NCBI GenBank assembly: GCA_021818665.1
Contig: JAKATQ010000028.1
Location: 1 to 11,965, forward strand
Length of the DNA: 11,965 bases
DNA from: Nanobdellota archaeon
GTDB taxonomy: Archaea > Nanobdellota > Nanobdellia > Parvarchaeales > Parvarchaeaceae
Direction: 5' to 3'
Under the pieces are notes generated by a model. It searched no databases. It saw nothing but the letters and a program-made list of their open reading frames with translations, and had not been told where the DNA came from. The position numbers were made by a program, and so were the translations under genes. Positions 7,156 to 11,965 of the stretch are shown here, one piece after another. Position 1 is the first letter of the stretch; each line of letters begins with the position of its first letter.

Positions 7156-7176
7156 CCTTCGGAACTACTGCTGATA
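7156..7176. repeat. 21-bp direct repeat, tRNA-proximal copy
   Basis: Exact copy of 4022-4042. On the tRNA's strand it starts two bases after the discriminator base, so it is the immediate 3' flank of tRNA-Lys and not its 3' end. Recombination between the copies would remove ~3.13 kb and leave the same flank beside the tRNA. Confidence 0.75.
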
Positions 7177-7177
7177 C

Positions 7178-7251
7178 TGGGCCCGACGGGATTTGAACCC
7201 GCAACCTGCCGGTTAAAAGCCGGAAGCTCTACCGTGTTGAGCTACGAGCCC
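7178..7251 (-). tRNA. tRNA-Lys (anticodon TTT)
   Basis: The minus strand folds as a cloverleaf: acceptor GGGCTCG pairs with CGGGCCC (one G-U), D arm GCTC/GAGC with GG in the loop, anticodon loop CTTTTAA giving TTT, anticodon stem CCGG/CCGG with a U-C mismatch at the 27-43 position, and T arm GCGGG TTCAAAT CCCGT. There is no intron and CCA is not encoded. The discriminator is A. A TATA-like GTTTAAATTT at 7279-7288 lies ~30 bases upstream. It is transcribed divergently from the spt5/nusG operon. Confidence 0.95.
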
Positions 7252-7278
7252 ATTAAATGGTATTAGTTGAATTTCAGC

Positions 7279-7289
7279 GTTTAAATTTG
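7279..7289 (-). promoter_or_regulatory. TATA box of tRNA-Lys
   Basis: The minus strand reads AAATTTAAACG, centred ~33 bases upstream of the tRNA 5' end, which allows a short 5' leader. Confidence 0.55.
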
Positions 7290-7311
7290 TTTTTTGCCTT
7301 CGCGGCTAAAA

Positions 7312-7322
7312 GCTTTTATACT
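7312..7322 (+). promoter_or_regulatory. TATA box of the spt5-rpl11-dedA transcription unit
   Basis: GCTTTTATACT is centred near 7317. Initiation ~25 bases downstream gives a leader of roughly 10-16 bases to GTG 7352 or ATG 7358. It is the only clear promoter before the three tightly packed genes. Confidence 0.6.
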
Positions 7323-7357
7323 AGCGTCCTCCATCTATATTCATTCTCGTTGTGTTT

Positions 7358-7846
7358 ATGGAAGCCACGGAGACGAATGAACAGAAAGAAGATGCCGGCT
7401 CGCACTTCTTTATCATAAGGGTGACGCTTGGCCGGGAGATGCAGGTCATAGAAAGGCTGCAGTCCCAGCTGGAAAGAGTCAAAGGTATCTACGCGATAAT
7501 AAAGCCGTATTCGCTCAAAGGGTACGTATTCGTAGAAGCCGACGCATACGAGAGCGTATCCCAGCTGATTTACAACATAAAGCACGTAAGGGGAATAATA
7601 AAAAAGGAGCTGAGCGAGGCTGAGACCCTCAAGCTGGTCGAGAAGAAACAGCAGACCATAGAGATAAACGCAGGCGATGTGGTCAAAGTCCTGGCCGGTC
7701 CGTTCAAAGGCGAGACCGCGACGGTCAAGAGCGTAAACAAGGACAAAGGCGAGATAAGCGTGATGTTCACGGAGTCCGCCGTGCCCATAAGCGTAAGCAT
7801 AAAAATATCCGACGTATCGACCATAAAGGAGAGTGAGTCAAGATGA
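7358..7846 (+). CDS. spt5: Transcription elongation factor Spt5/NusG, archaeal type
   Basis: A 162-residue protein with an NGN domain at about 15-95 (HFFIIRVTLGREMQVIERL, then IYAIIKPYSLKGYVFVEAD and HVRGIIKKELS) and a single KOW domain at about 103-138 (INAGDVVKVLAGPFKGETATV). Archaeal Spt5 binds the RNA polymerase clamp, usually with Spt4, and aids processive elongation and coupling to ribosomes. Both domains are complete. ATG 7358 is preferred because the residues before the NGN domain are already an unstructured acidic tail; GTG 7352 would add two residues. The stop overlaps the rpl11 start by four bases (ATGA). The usual secE gene is not upstream; tRNA-Lys lies there on the opposite strand. 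Confidence 0.93.
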   Translation: MEATETNEQKEDAGSHFFIIRVTLGREMQVIERLQSQLERVKGIYAIIKPYSLKGYVFVEADAYESVSQLIYNIKHVRGIIKKELSEAETLKLVEKKQQTIEINAGDVVKVLAGPFKGETATVKSVNKDKGEISVMFTESAVPISVSIKISDVSTIKESESR

Positions 7847-8280
7847 AAACCACGGTTCGCATAGTAGTCGATGGAGGGAAAGCCACGCCGGCGCCGCCGC
7901 TAGGGCCGCAGATAACGATGCTCGGGCTGAAGGCCCCTGAAGTGATAAAGAAGATAAACGACCAGACAAAGGCATACGAAGGCATGAAGGTGCCTGTAGA
8001 GATAGAGGTAGACAAGCAGACAAAGGAGTACAAACTAAACGTCCTTATGCCGTCCGTGTCGCAGCTCCTGATAAAAGAGGCGAAACTGGAGAAGGGCTAC
8101 GGCGATCGGAAGGAATCGGCGTCCGTGTCGTTCGAAGCAATAAAAAAGATAGCCCTCGACCATAGCAAGTACTCGCTCGCCAAAGACGAGAAGAAGCTCG
8201 TCAACGAGGTTCTCGGAAGCTGCATAAGCATAGGGCTGAAAGTCGACGGCAAGGACCCGCGCGAATTCATAAAGAGATGA
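7843..8280 (+). CDS. rpl11: Large-subunit ribosomal protein L11 (uL11)
   Basis: A 145-residue protein matching archaeal L11: an N-terminal GGKATPAPPLGP motif at 11-22, which in the family binds the GTPase-centre RNA and factor region, INDQTKAYEGMKVPVEIEVD at 39-58, a middle NVLMPSVSQLLIKE segment, and a C-terminal rRNA-binding helical domain ending LGSCISIGLKVDGKDPREFIKR. It is slightly short for the archaeal family because the C-terminal tail is missing. Usual family positions read ATPGPPLGPALGPLG; here the second half is diverged (ITMLGLKA). A purine-rich GGAGAGTGAG lies about 6-15 bases upstream of ATG 7843, inside spt5, and could serve as ribosome binding site. rpl1 and rplP0, which often follow in archaea, are absent. 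Confidence 0.93.
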   Translation: MKTTVRIVVDGGKATPAPPLGPQITMLGLKAPEVIKKINDQTKAYEGMKVPVEIEVDKQTKEYKLNVLMPSVSQLLIKEAKLEKGYGDRKESASVSFEAIKKIALDHSKYSLAKDEKKLVNEVLGSCISIGLKVDGKDPREFIKR

Positions 8281-8281
8281 T

Positions 8282-8911
8282 ATGTCTTTTTTCGGACTGG
8301 ACCAGATAGTCGCGTTCATGTCCGCTAACGCCTACCTCGCCATTTTCCTCCTGATGTTCGGTGAATCCACGATACTGCCCATCCCCAGCGAGGTCGTCCT
8401 GCCTTTCGCCGGCTTCCTCGTCTGGAGCGGCGCGATAAACCCGTTTCTGGGCTTCGCCGACGGCGTAGGAGCTTCCCTGTTCGGCAATCTTGTCGGCTTT
8501 TTAGTCGGGTACGTTTTCGGAGTCGACGTGGTTTACAGATACGGGAGGCGGTTCGGGTTCAGCATGAAATCGTACCGCGACGGGGAGAAGTGGGTGAAAA
8601 AGTATGGTTATCTTTTCGCTTTCATCTCGAAGCTTTTGCCGGTGGTAAGGTCCTTTTCTTCCGTAGTCTGCGGCGCGCTCAAGATGGAGGTCAAAAGATT
8701 CACTGCGTGGACCTTCGCCGGGATAGCCATATGGTCGGCCGTCCTTATGTACCTTGGCTACTACGTCGCGGGGAACTGGCAGGAGATAGTTACTTTACTG
8801 ACGAACGTCGGGCTTTACCTGAGCATAGCCGTGGTCGTGGGGCTGGTCTTTTTGCTCCGAAATTGGCTGTACGGCGTCTTCGTGATGGTATACAGGCGCG
8901 TTCGCTCATGA
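8282..8911 (+). CDS. DedA-family (SNARE-associated/VTT domain) membrane protein, copy 1
   Basis: A 209-residue polytopic membrane protein with DedA hallmarks: acidic re-entrant motif GESTILPIPSEVVLPFAG at 27-44, a GNLVGFLVGYVFG helix, a basic loop (YGRRFGF, SYRDGEKW) at 86-104, and KLLPVVRSFSSVVCGAL at 117-133 followed by MEVKRF and a long helix ending LMYLGYYVAGNW at 155-166. The DedA superfamily includes undecaprenyl-phosphate and phospholipid flippases and proton-dependent transporters; the archaeal substrate is unknown and may be a polyprenyl phosphate or lipid. The first arginine of the family's R-x-x-P-x-x-R motif is lysine here (K117). The gene starts one base after the rpl11 stop, suggesting co-transcription and translational coupling. 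Confidence 0.88.
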   Translation: MSFFGLDQIVAFMSANAYLAIFLLMFGESTILPIPSEVVLPFAGFLVWSGAINPFLGFADGVGASLFGNLVGFLVGYVFGVDVVYRYGRRFGFSMKSYRDGEKWVKKYGYLFAFISKLLPVVRSFSSVVCGALKMEVKRFTAWTFAGIAIWSAVLMYLGYYVAGNWQEIVTLLTNVGLYLSIAVVVGLVFLLRNWLYGVFVMVYRRVRS

Positions 8912-8918
8912 TTAGGCG

Positions 8919-8928
8919 CTTTTATAGG
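8919..8928 (+). promoter_or_regulatory. TATA-like box between the two dedA genes
   Basis: GCTTTTATAGG is centred near 8923, about 52 bases before the ATG at 8975. It predicts a leader of ~27 bases and would let copy 2 be expressed separately from the spt5 operon. Confidence 0.45.
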
Positions 8929-8974
8929 GAAGTCATACCTCTATTCTGCGTGAGCATATCATAAGGCGTGCACT

Positions 8975-9598
8975 ATGGTTTTTGGACTGGACCAGCTGGT
9001 AGCGTTCATGCAGCAATACGGCTACGTCGCCTTTTTCCTGCTGGCGTTCTTTGAGACCACTCTGGCCCCTATACCCAGCGAGGTCGTCCTGCCTTTCGCC
9101 GGCGCGCTTATCGCCATCGGGACGCTAAATCCTGCGCTGCTCGTCGCGGACGTGTGGATCGGCAATCTTACGGGGAATCTTTTTGGCTATTTTCTCGCGT
9201 ATTTTCTCGGGATAGACGTAGTGCTCAAATACGGCAGGAAGTTCGGCTTCAAGATGAAAAGCTACAGGGACGGGGAAAAATGGATCGTACGATACGGCGT
9301 CTATTTCGCGTTCGTGACGGAGATCCTTCCTGTGATACGTTCGGTGACTTCCATAGTGTGCGGCGCATTCAAGATGGACTTGAAAAAATTCGTGCTTTTC
9401 ACGGTTGCGGGCTTTGTCATCTGGTCGTCCGTGCTCATGTACATCGGGTACGTCCTTGCGGGCAATTGGCAGACGATAGCGGATTTTCTTGTAAATTTCA
9501 GCGTTTACATCGGGGCGCTTTCCGTCCTGGTGTTCTTGATCGTAGTGCGGCGAGGCATATTGCGATGGCTCAAATGGGCTTATAAAAAACTATTTTAA
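8975..9598 (+). CDS. DedA-family membrane protein, copy 2
   Basis: A 207-residue tandem paralogue of the preceding gene, collinear over its whole length: FETTLAPIPSEVVLPFAG at 26-43, GNLTGNLFGYFLAYFLG, the basic loop YGRKFGFKMKSYRDGEKW, then EILPVIRSVTSIVCGAF at 116-132, and LMYIGYVLAGNW at 154-165. The first arginine of the family's R-x-x-P-x-x-R motif is glutamate (E116), a charge reversal relative to copy 1. The DNA shares a 30-base identical stretch with copy 1 (8384-8413 and 9074-9103) inside the acidic motif, while flanking sequence is well diverged, so either that motif is under strong constraint or conversion has occurred. An HTH-array relic begins just after its stop codon. Confidence 0.88.
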   Translation: MVFGLDQLVAFMQQYGYVAFFLLAFFETTLAPIPSEVVLPFAGALIAIGTLNPALLVADVWIGNLTGNLFGYFLAYFLGIDVVLKYGRKFGFKMKSYRDGEKWIVRYGVYFAFVTEILPVIRSVTSIVCGAFKMDLKKFVLFTVAGFVIWSSVLMYIGYVLAGNWQTIADFLVNFSVYIGALSVLVFLIVVRRGILRWLKWAYKKLF

Positions 9599-9600
9599 AG

Positions 9601-9974
9601 TCAGTTAGAAAGGAAGCTGTGACTTTTTTCCATATTGACTATAGAACCATACGATGACGGACGCAAAACTTATGTTGCAGCTATTTCAGATACGCATTTA
9701 TCGGTATGGCTAAATTAAGATTGCTTTCAGAACCATCCACGAGAGGCTACGTGTTCTGCAGAGACGAGAACGTTTCTGTGCAGATTTACCGGACCTTAAA
9801 GAGATACTTCAGCGTAAAGCGAATCAAAGCAAGGGTGCCTAGTACAAGACTACGGTGCTTTACCTAGAAGGAAAGGAAAACGACGTATTTTCTTCTTATA
9901 CAAAAAGAATCATAATGAACCGTCTTGACCAAAAAGCTCTGGAAAGAGTGAAAGGACTGTTCAGATTAAAATAA
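9601..9974 (+). pseudogene. Relic of an HTH-array gene (3' half only)
   Basis: Aligns with the 3' half of the intact HTH-array gene (about 11397-11772), starting in the third HTH unit. Readable pieces are VRKEAVTFFHIDYRTIR, a TGA at 9655-9657 where the intact gene has TGG (Trp), RGYVFCRDENVSVQIYRTLK and RYFSVKRIKARVP. A one-base loss near 9841 then shifts the frame to TTVLYLEGKENDVF and the end at TAA 9972-9974. Shared runs such as TATAGAACCATACG show close kinship. It starts three bases after the dedA copy 2 stop and has no 5' half. It is not functional. Confidence 0.85.
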
Positions 9975-9999
9975 TTAATAACTGAGCGAAACTGGATTG

Positions 10000-10437
10000 T
10001 CAAGTATTTAAGGGCATTGCAACTTGACCCGGTTCTGATTTAAAGCATCTTACATTTTTAAAATACCTCTTCCCAAGTTCGTTCCAGATATTGCTGTCCC
10101 ATACGTATGCTCTAAAAATTATATAGGTAGTTTCGCCCGTGCAATCTACGTTCACATGCAGCGCGGCGCGCAAGATAAATTCCTCGATTTCGGGATGATT
10201 GGCTATTCCGACTACTAGGACTCGGCAGCATTTACCAGGTTTTCCACCTGGAATTACATTTATCTGGTCAGAATTATTGATGTACGTGCATAAATCTCTA
10301 CGTAAGACTTCTGCGCCGTCTTTTGGCCGCTTCAGCCGCATTTCCAAATCTTCATCCTTTTCTTTAAAACAATTAAATATGCTTTCCACTGTGTCGTTTT
10401 CTCTGCTGATTCGGTTTAGTTCATTCGTATTTCTCAT
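10000..10437 (-). CDS. Hypothetical protein, 145 residues, unrecognised
   Basis: An ORF between two HTH-array relics. The first ~48 residues are polar and probably helical (ELNRISREND, KEKDEDLEMRLKRPKDG). The second part alternates hydrophobic and polar residues as an alpha/beta domain would: CRVLVVGIANHPEIEEFIL, AALHVNVDCTGETTYIIFRA and WDSNIWNELGKRYF. It has no transmembrane segment or signal peptide. Four cysteines (two adjacent, in GKCCR) have no obvious metal-site spacing. The only TATA-like sequence, GTTATAAC near 10448-10456, is closer to the ATG than for other genes here, so the true start could be internal (Met33 is an option). I do not recognise the family. The protein-like composition argues it is or was a gene. 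Confidence 0.5.
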   Translation of the reverse strand: MRNTNELNRISRENDTVESIFNCFKEKDEDLEMRLKRPKDGAEVLRRDLCTYINNSDQINVIPGGKPGKCCRVLVVGIANHPEIEEFILRAALHVNVDCTGETTYIIFRAYVWDSNIWNELGKRYFKNVRCFKSEPGQVAMPLNT

Positions 10438-10556
10438 AAGTTGATAATAGTTATAACGCCCCCCGCACCTTTTTGTCCATAAAAATTTGACTGGCTTAAA
10501 TTATTTGGTCGGACATTGGTTCCGGCCGCTCCATTTTAGTTACTGGTGATAATCAA

Positions 10557-10672
10557 ATAAATACGTTCATACGGTGATTTACCTGGGAGAGGAAAACAAA
10601 GCTTTTTCTATTTATGCAAAAGAGGGTAAAAATTACCTATCTCAATCTCAGGACTATTGGCAAGACGAATAA
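10557..10672 (+). pseudogene. Short C-terminal relic of an HTH-array gene
   Basis: Reading from about 10557 in the frame of ACG 10571 gives TVIYLGEENKAFSIYAKEG, matching ATVLYLKGRESEAFTAYIERF of the intact HTH-array protein, then KNYLSQSQDYW and TAA at 10670-10672. Stops (TGA, TAA) lie just upstream in this frame. Only ~35 codons survive. The remaining sequence of the 10438-10747 gap holds nothing else I can identify. Confidence 0.6.
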
Positions 10673-10747
10673 GCTGTTTGGAATTGAAAATAGGGAGCGA
10701 AGCGCCACGCAAAAGATACACAGCCATGCCGGATTTTCCATCGGCGG

Positions 10748-10966
10748 TTAAAGTCCTGGATTAAAGGTTTTAAATTTGGCGGTTTCTATATCCATCATGG
10801 GGGGCTTCGTCGGATCTGTAGACGGGATTAGAGGGGCTGACAGAATCTCGATGTGCTTTTGTATGGCACTTTCGGAGGTACTGGGCCACAGTTGTTCCGA
10901 AAGTAAAAAGATGCCAAAGAAGCCGATAAACCCAAACCAATAGCTTATCAGATTAGTTTTACGCAT
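10748..10966 (-). CDS. Small single-pass membrane or exported protein, hypothetical
   Basis: A 72-residue ORF: positively charged start (MRKTN), hydrophobic segment at about 7-24 (ISYWFGFIGFFGIFLL), then a polar, proline-rich tail (PSTSESAIQKH, PLIPSTDPTKPP). This would fit an N-terminally anchored small surface protein. An A/T-rich box (AATATTTTATTTG, minus strand, ~10986-11000) sits ~27 bases before the ATG, the usual spacing here. No family is recognised. It is short and in a region of decayed genes, so it could be spurious. Confidence 0.4.
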   Translation of the reverse strand: MRKTNLISYWFGFIGFFGIFLLSEQLWPSTSESAIQKHIEILSAPLIPSTDPTKPPMMDIETAKFKTFNPGL

Positions 10967-11023
10967 TGTTATATTTCTAAATCGCCAAATAAAATATTCT
11001 AGTTTATGCCAAAGATAGAAATC

Positions 11024-11034
11024 GGTTTATAATC
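11024..11034 (+). promoter_or_regulatory. TATA box of the intact HTH-array gene
   Basis: GGTTTATAATC is centred near 11029, 24 bases before the ATG at 11053. This spacing supports ATG 11053 as a leaderless start over the TTG at 11038, which lies too close to the box. Confidence 0.65.
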
Positions 11035-11052
11035 CGTTTGCGGCATATTCTT

Positions 11053-11772
11053 ATGTACAGATACACTCAATACTCCGCTGAAACTAGAGCAGAAGCGATA
11101 AGATTAATAAACTCTGGTCTTTCGATAACTGAAGTCTCTTGTAAGTTGAGGATAATAAGAACGACTTTGAACTCCTGGATACGGTCTTATAGAAACCCGA
11201 GACAATTACTTTGCCAGAAGTATCCTAAAGAAATCAAAGAAAAGGCTAGAGAACTGGTAAAATCGGGTATCCCGCGGCGTCGTGCTGCCGTTAAACTTAA
11301 TGTCGGGAGATCCACTGTAAATAGCTGGACCAAAGATTTACCAAACAATCGTTATCCTGTCGCATTAAAGTACGGAGCTAGACGGCTAGTAAAGCGAGGA
11401 CTTACTAGAAAGGAAGCTGCGACTTTGCTCCATCTCAATTATAGAACCATACGGTGGTGGACACAGGACTTGGGTTGCAGCTATTTTGGATATTCTTTTA
11501 TCGGCAGAAGCACGCTTAGAATACTTTCTGAACTTTTCACAAGAGGTTACGTGTTCTGCGGGGATGAGAACGTTTCTTTGCAGATTTACAGGACGCTTAG
11601 GAAATATTTTAGGGTTAAACGGGTAAAGATAAGAGTTCCTTGGTACAAGGCTACGGTTCTTTACCTGAAAGGAAGGGAAAGCGAGGCGTTCACTGCTTAT
11701 ATTGAGAGGTTTAAGATAGATTATCTTAGTGCTAGAGCTCTAAATAAAACGAAGGAAAAATTTGCATTATAA
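11053..11772 (+). CDS. HTH-array protein: three tandem helix-turn-helix units plus a conserved C-terminal domain
   Basis: A 239-residue basic protein. Three ~45-residue units each carry an HTH of pattern G-x6-A/V-x3-L-x-V/L-x3-T-V/L-x2-W: KLRIIRTTLNSW (~31-42), KLNVGRSTVNSW (~81-92) and LLHLNYRTIRWW (~125-136). Two of the three units are followed by a D-L pair. A separate domain follows at ~151-239 (RSTLRILSELFTRGYVFCGD, then LQIYRTLRKYFRVKRVKIRV and TVLYLKGRESEAFTAYIERF), possibly a winged helix. Sequence-specific DNA binding is inferred; no nuclease or recombinase catalytic motif is visible. The same architecture with four units forms the N-terminal part of the chimera at 5999-7006, and two relics lie at 9601-9974 and 10557-10672. 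HTH_23 or transposase-type HTH families are the nearest type I can name, with low certainty. Confidence 0.85.
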   Translation: MYRYTQYSAETRAEAIRLINSGLSITEVSCKLRIIRTTLNSWIRSYRNPRQLLCQKYPKEIKEKARELVKSGIPRRRAAVKLNVGRSTVNSWTKDLPNNRYPVALKYGARRLVKRGLTRKEAATLLHLNYRTIRWWTQDLGCSYFGYSFIGRSTLRILSELFTRGYVFCGDENVSLQIYRTLRKYFRVKRVKIRVPWYKATVLYLKGRESEAFTAYIERFKIDYLSARALNKTKEKFAL

Positions 11773-11781
11773 ATTTTGAAA

Positions 11782-11791
11782 GGTATTTATG
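11782..11791 (+). promoter_or_regulatory. TATA box of the DprA/Smf-like gene
   Basis: GGTATTTATG is centred ~27 bases before ATG 11813, again predicting a near-leaderless transcript. It lies just 9 bases after the stop of the HTH-array gene. Confidence 0.5.
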
Positions 11792-11812
11792 GGCGATTTA
11801 CATTTAATCTAT

Positions 11813-11965
11813 ATGACAGTCAGCGAATCGTTATATACCGCTTACTCTACTGCCGAGATACTTGGACACCCATTAAATAACATAGAAAGTAGATACGCAC
11901 CTAAAAAATTGTATATTCGTGGAAAAATCAAAATTCCTTTGCCGGGGCCAAGAGTTGTGAACGTC
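11813..11965 (+). CDS. DprA/Smf-like DNA-processing protein, N-terminal fragment (runs off the window)
   Basis: An open frame of 51 codons from ATG 11813 to the window's end with no stop. It begins MTVSESLYTAYSTAEILGHP and continues YAPKKLYIRGKI, PLPGPRVVNV. The pattern P-x-x-L-Y-x-x-G ... L-P-x-x-G-P-R-V-V-N-V is what precedes the GSR/GTR nucleotide-binding motif in DprA/Smf (Rossmann-like) proteins, which load recombinase onto single-stranded DNA in transformable bacteria and also occur in archaea. The decisive motif would lie just past the edge, so the assignment is tentative. The expected complete protein would be ~200 residues or more. Confidence 0.5.
   Translation, partial: MTVSESLYTAYSTAEILGHPLNNIESRYAPKKLYIRGKIKIPLPGPRVVNV

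Noticed and set aside
8590..9585. Alternate plus-strand frames inside the two dedA genes
   Set aside because: Arginine-rich frame-shifted shadows of well-supported membrane-protein frames.
11038..11052. TTG at 11038 as start of the intact HTH-array gene
   Set aside because: It lies only ~9 bases from the TATA box centre. ATG 11053 has the standard spacing.
9600..11965. A complete insertion sequence around the HTH-array genes
   Set aside because: I saw no DDE/serine/tyrosine recombinase motif, no terminal inverted repeats and no target duplications by eye.
1..11965. CRISPR array or other regularly spaced repeats
   Set aside because: No series of identical short repeats with regular spacers is visible on either strand.

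Overview
The window looks like a chromosomal segment of a small-genome archaeon, possibly a DPANN-type lineage such as Micrarchaeota, although the sequence does not fix the lineage. The archaeal evidence is an Spt5/NusG gene overlapping an archaeal-type ribosomal protein L11 gene, a secretion ATPase of the archaeal type IV pilus/type II secretion kind, a DUF4382-like sequon-rich surface protein, heavy use of ATA and AGG/AGA codons, and TATA boxes about 25-30 bases upstream of start codons with almost no leader.

Layout. Positions 1-3200 (minus strand) hold a type II/IV secretion ATPase, a zinc-ribbon membrane protein and a membrane-anchored extracellular protein. Positions 3305-3919 (plus) hold a LUD-domain (LutC-like) gene that is full length except for one in-frame TAG at codon 73. 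Positions 4022-7176 form a block bounded by a 21-bp exact direct repeat, one copy of which lies just 3' of a tRNA-Lys(TTT) gene (7178-7251, minus). Inside the block, all on the minus strand, are a frameshifted and truncated family 2 glycosyltransferase, an intact (alpha/alpha)6-toroid glycoside-hydrolase-like protein, and a chimera in which four tandem helix-turn-helix (HTH) units are joined in frame to the last ~95 residues of that hydrolase. Positions 7310-9598 (plus) are a compact housekeeping cluster: spt5/nusG, rpl11 and two DedA-family membrane proteins. Positions 9600-11965 are AT-richer and disordered: two relics of the HTH-array gene family, two unrecognised minus-strand ORFs, one intact HTH-array gene and the start of a DprA/Smf-like gene that runs off the end.

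How the genes relate. The Spt5-L11-DedA genes are tightly packed (4-base overlap, then a 1-base gap) and look like one transcription unit, followed by a second dedA with its own promoter-like box. The GT2, hydrolase and HTH::hydrolase genes look like an accessory island beside the tRNA gene.

The most unusual theme is a multicopy family of proteins made of ~45-residue HTH repeats followed by a conserved C-terminal domain. Within about 5 kb there is one intact copy, one copy fused to an enzyme fragment and two decaying copies. It behaves like an expanding, recombining gene family. I cannot assign it to a described system from sequence alone.
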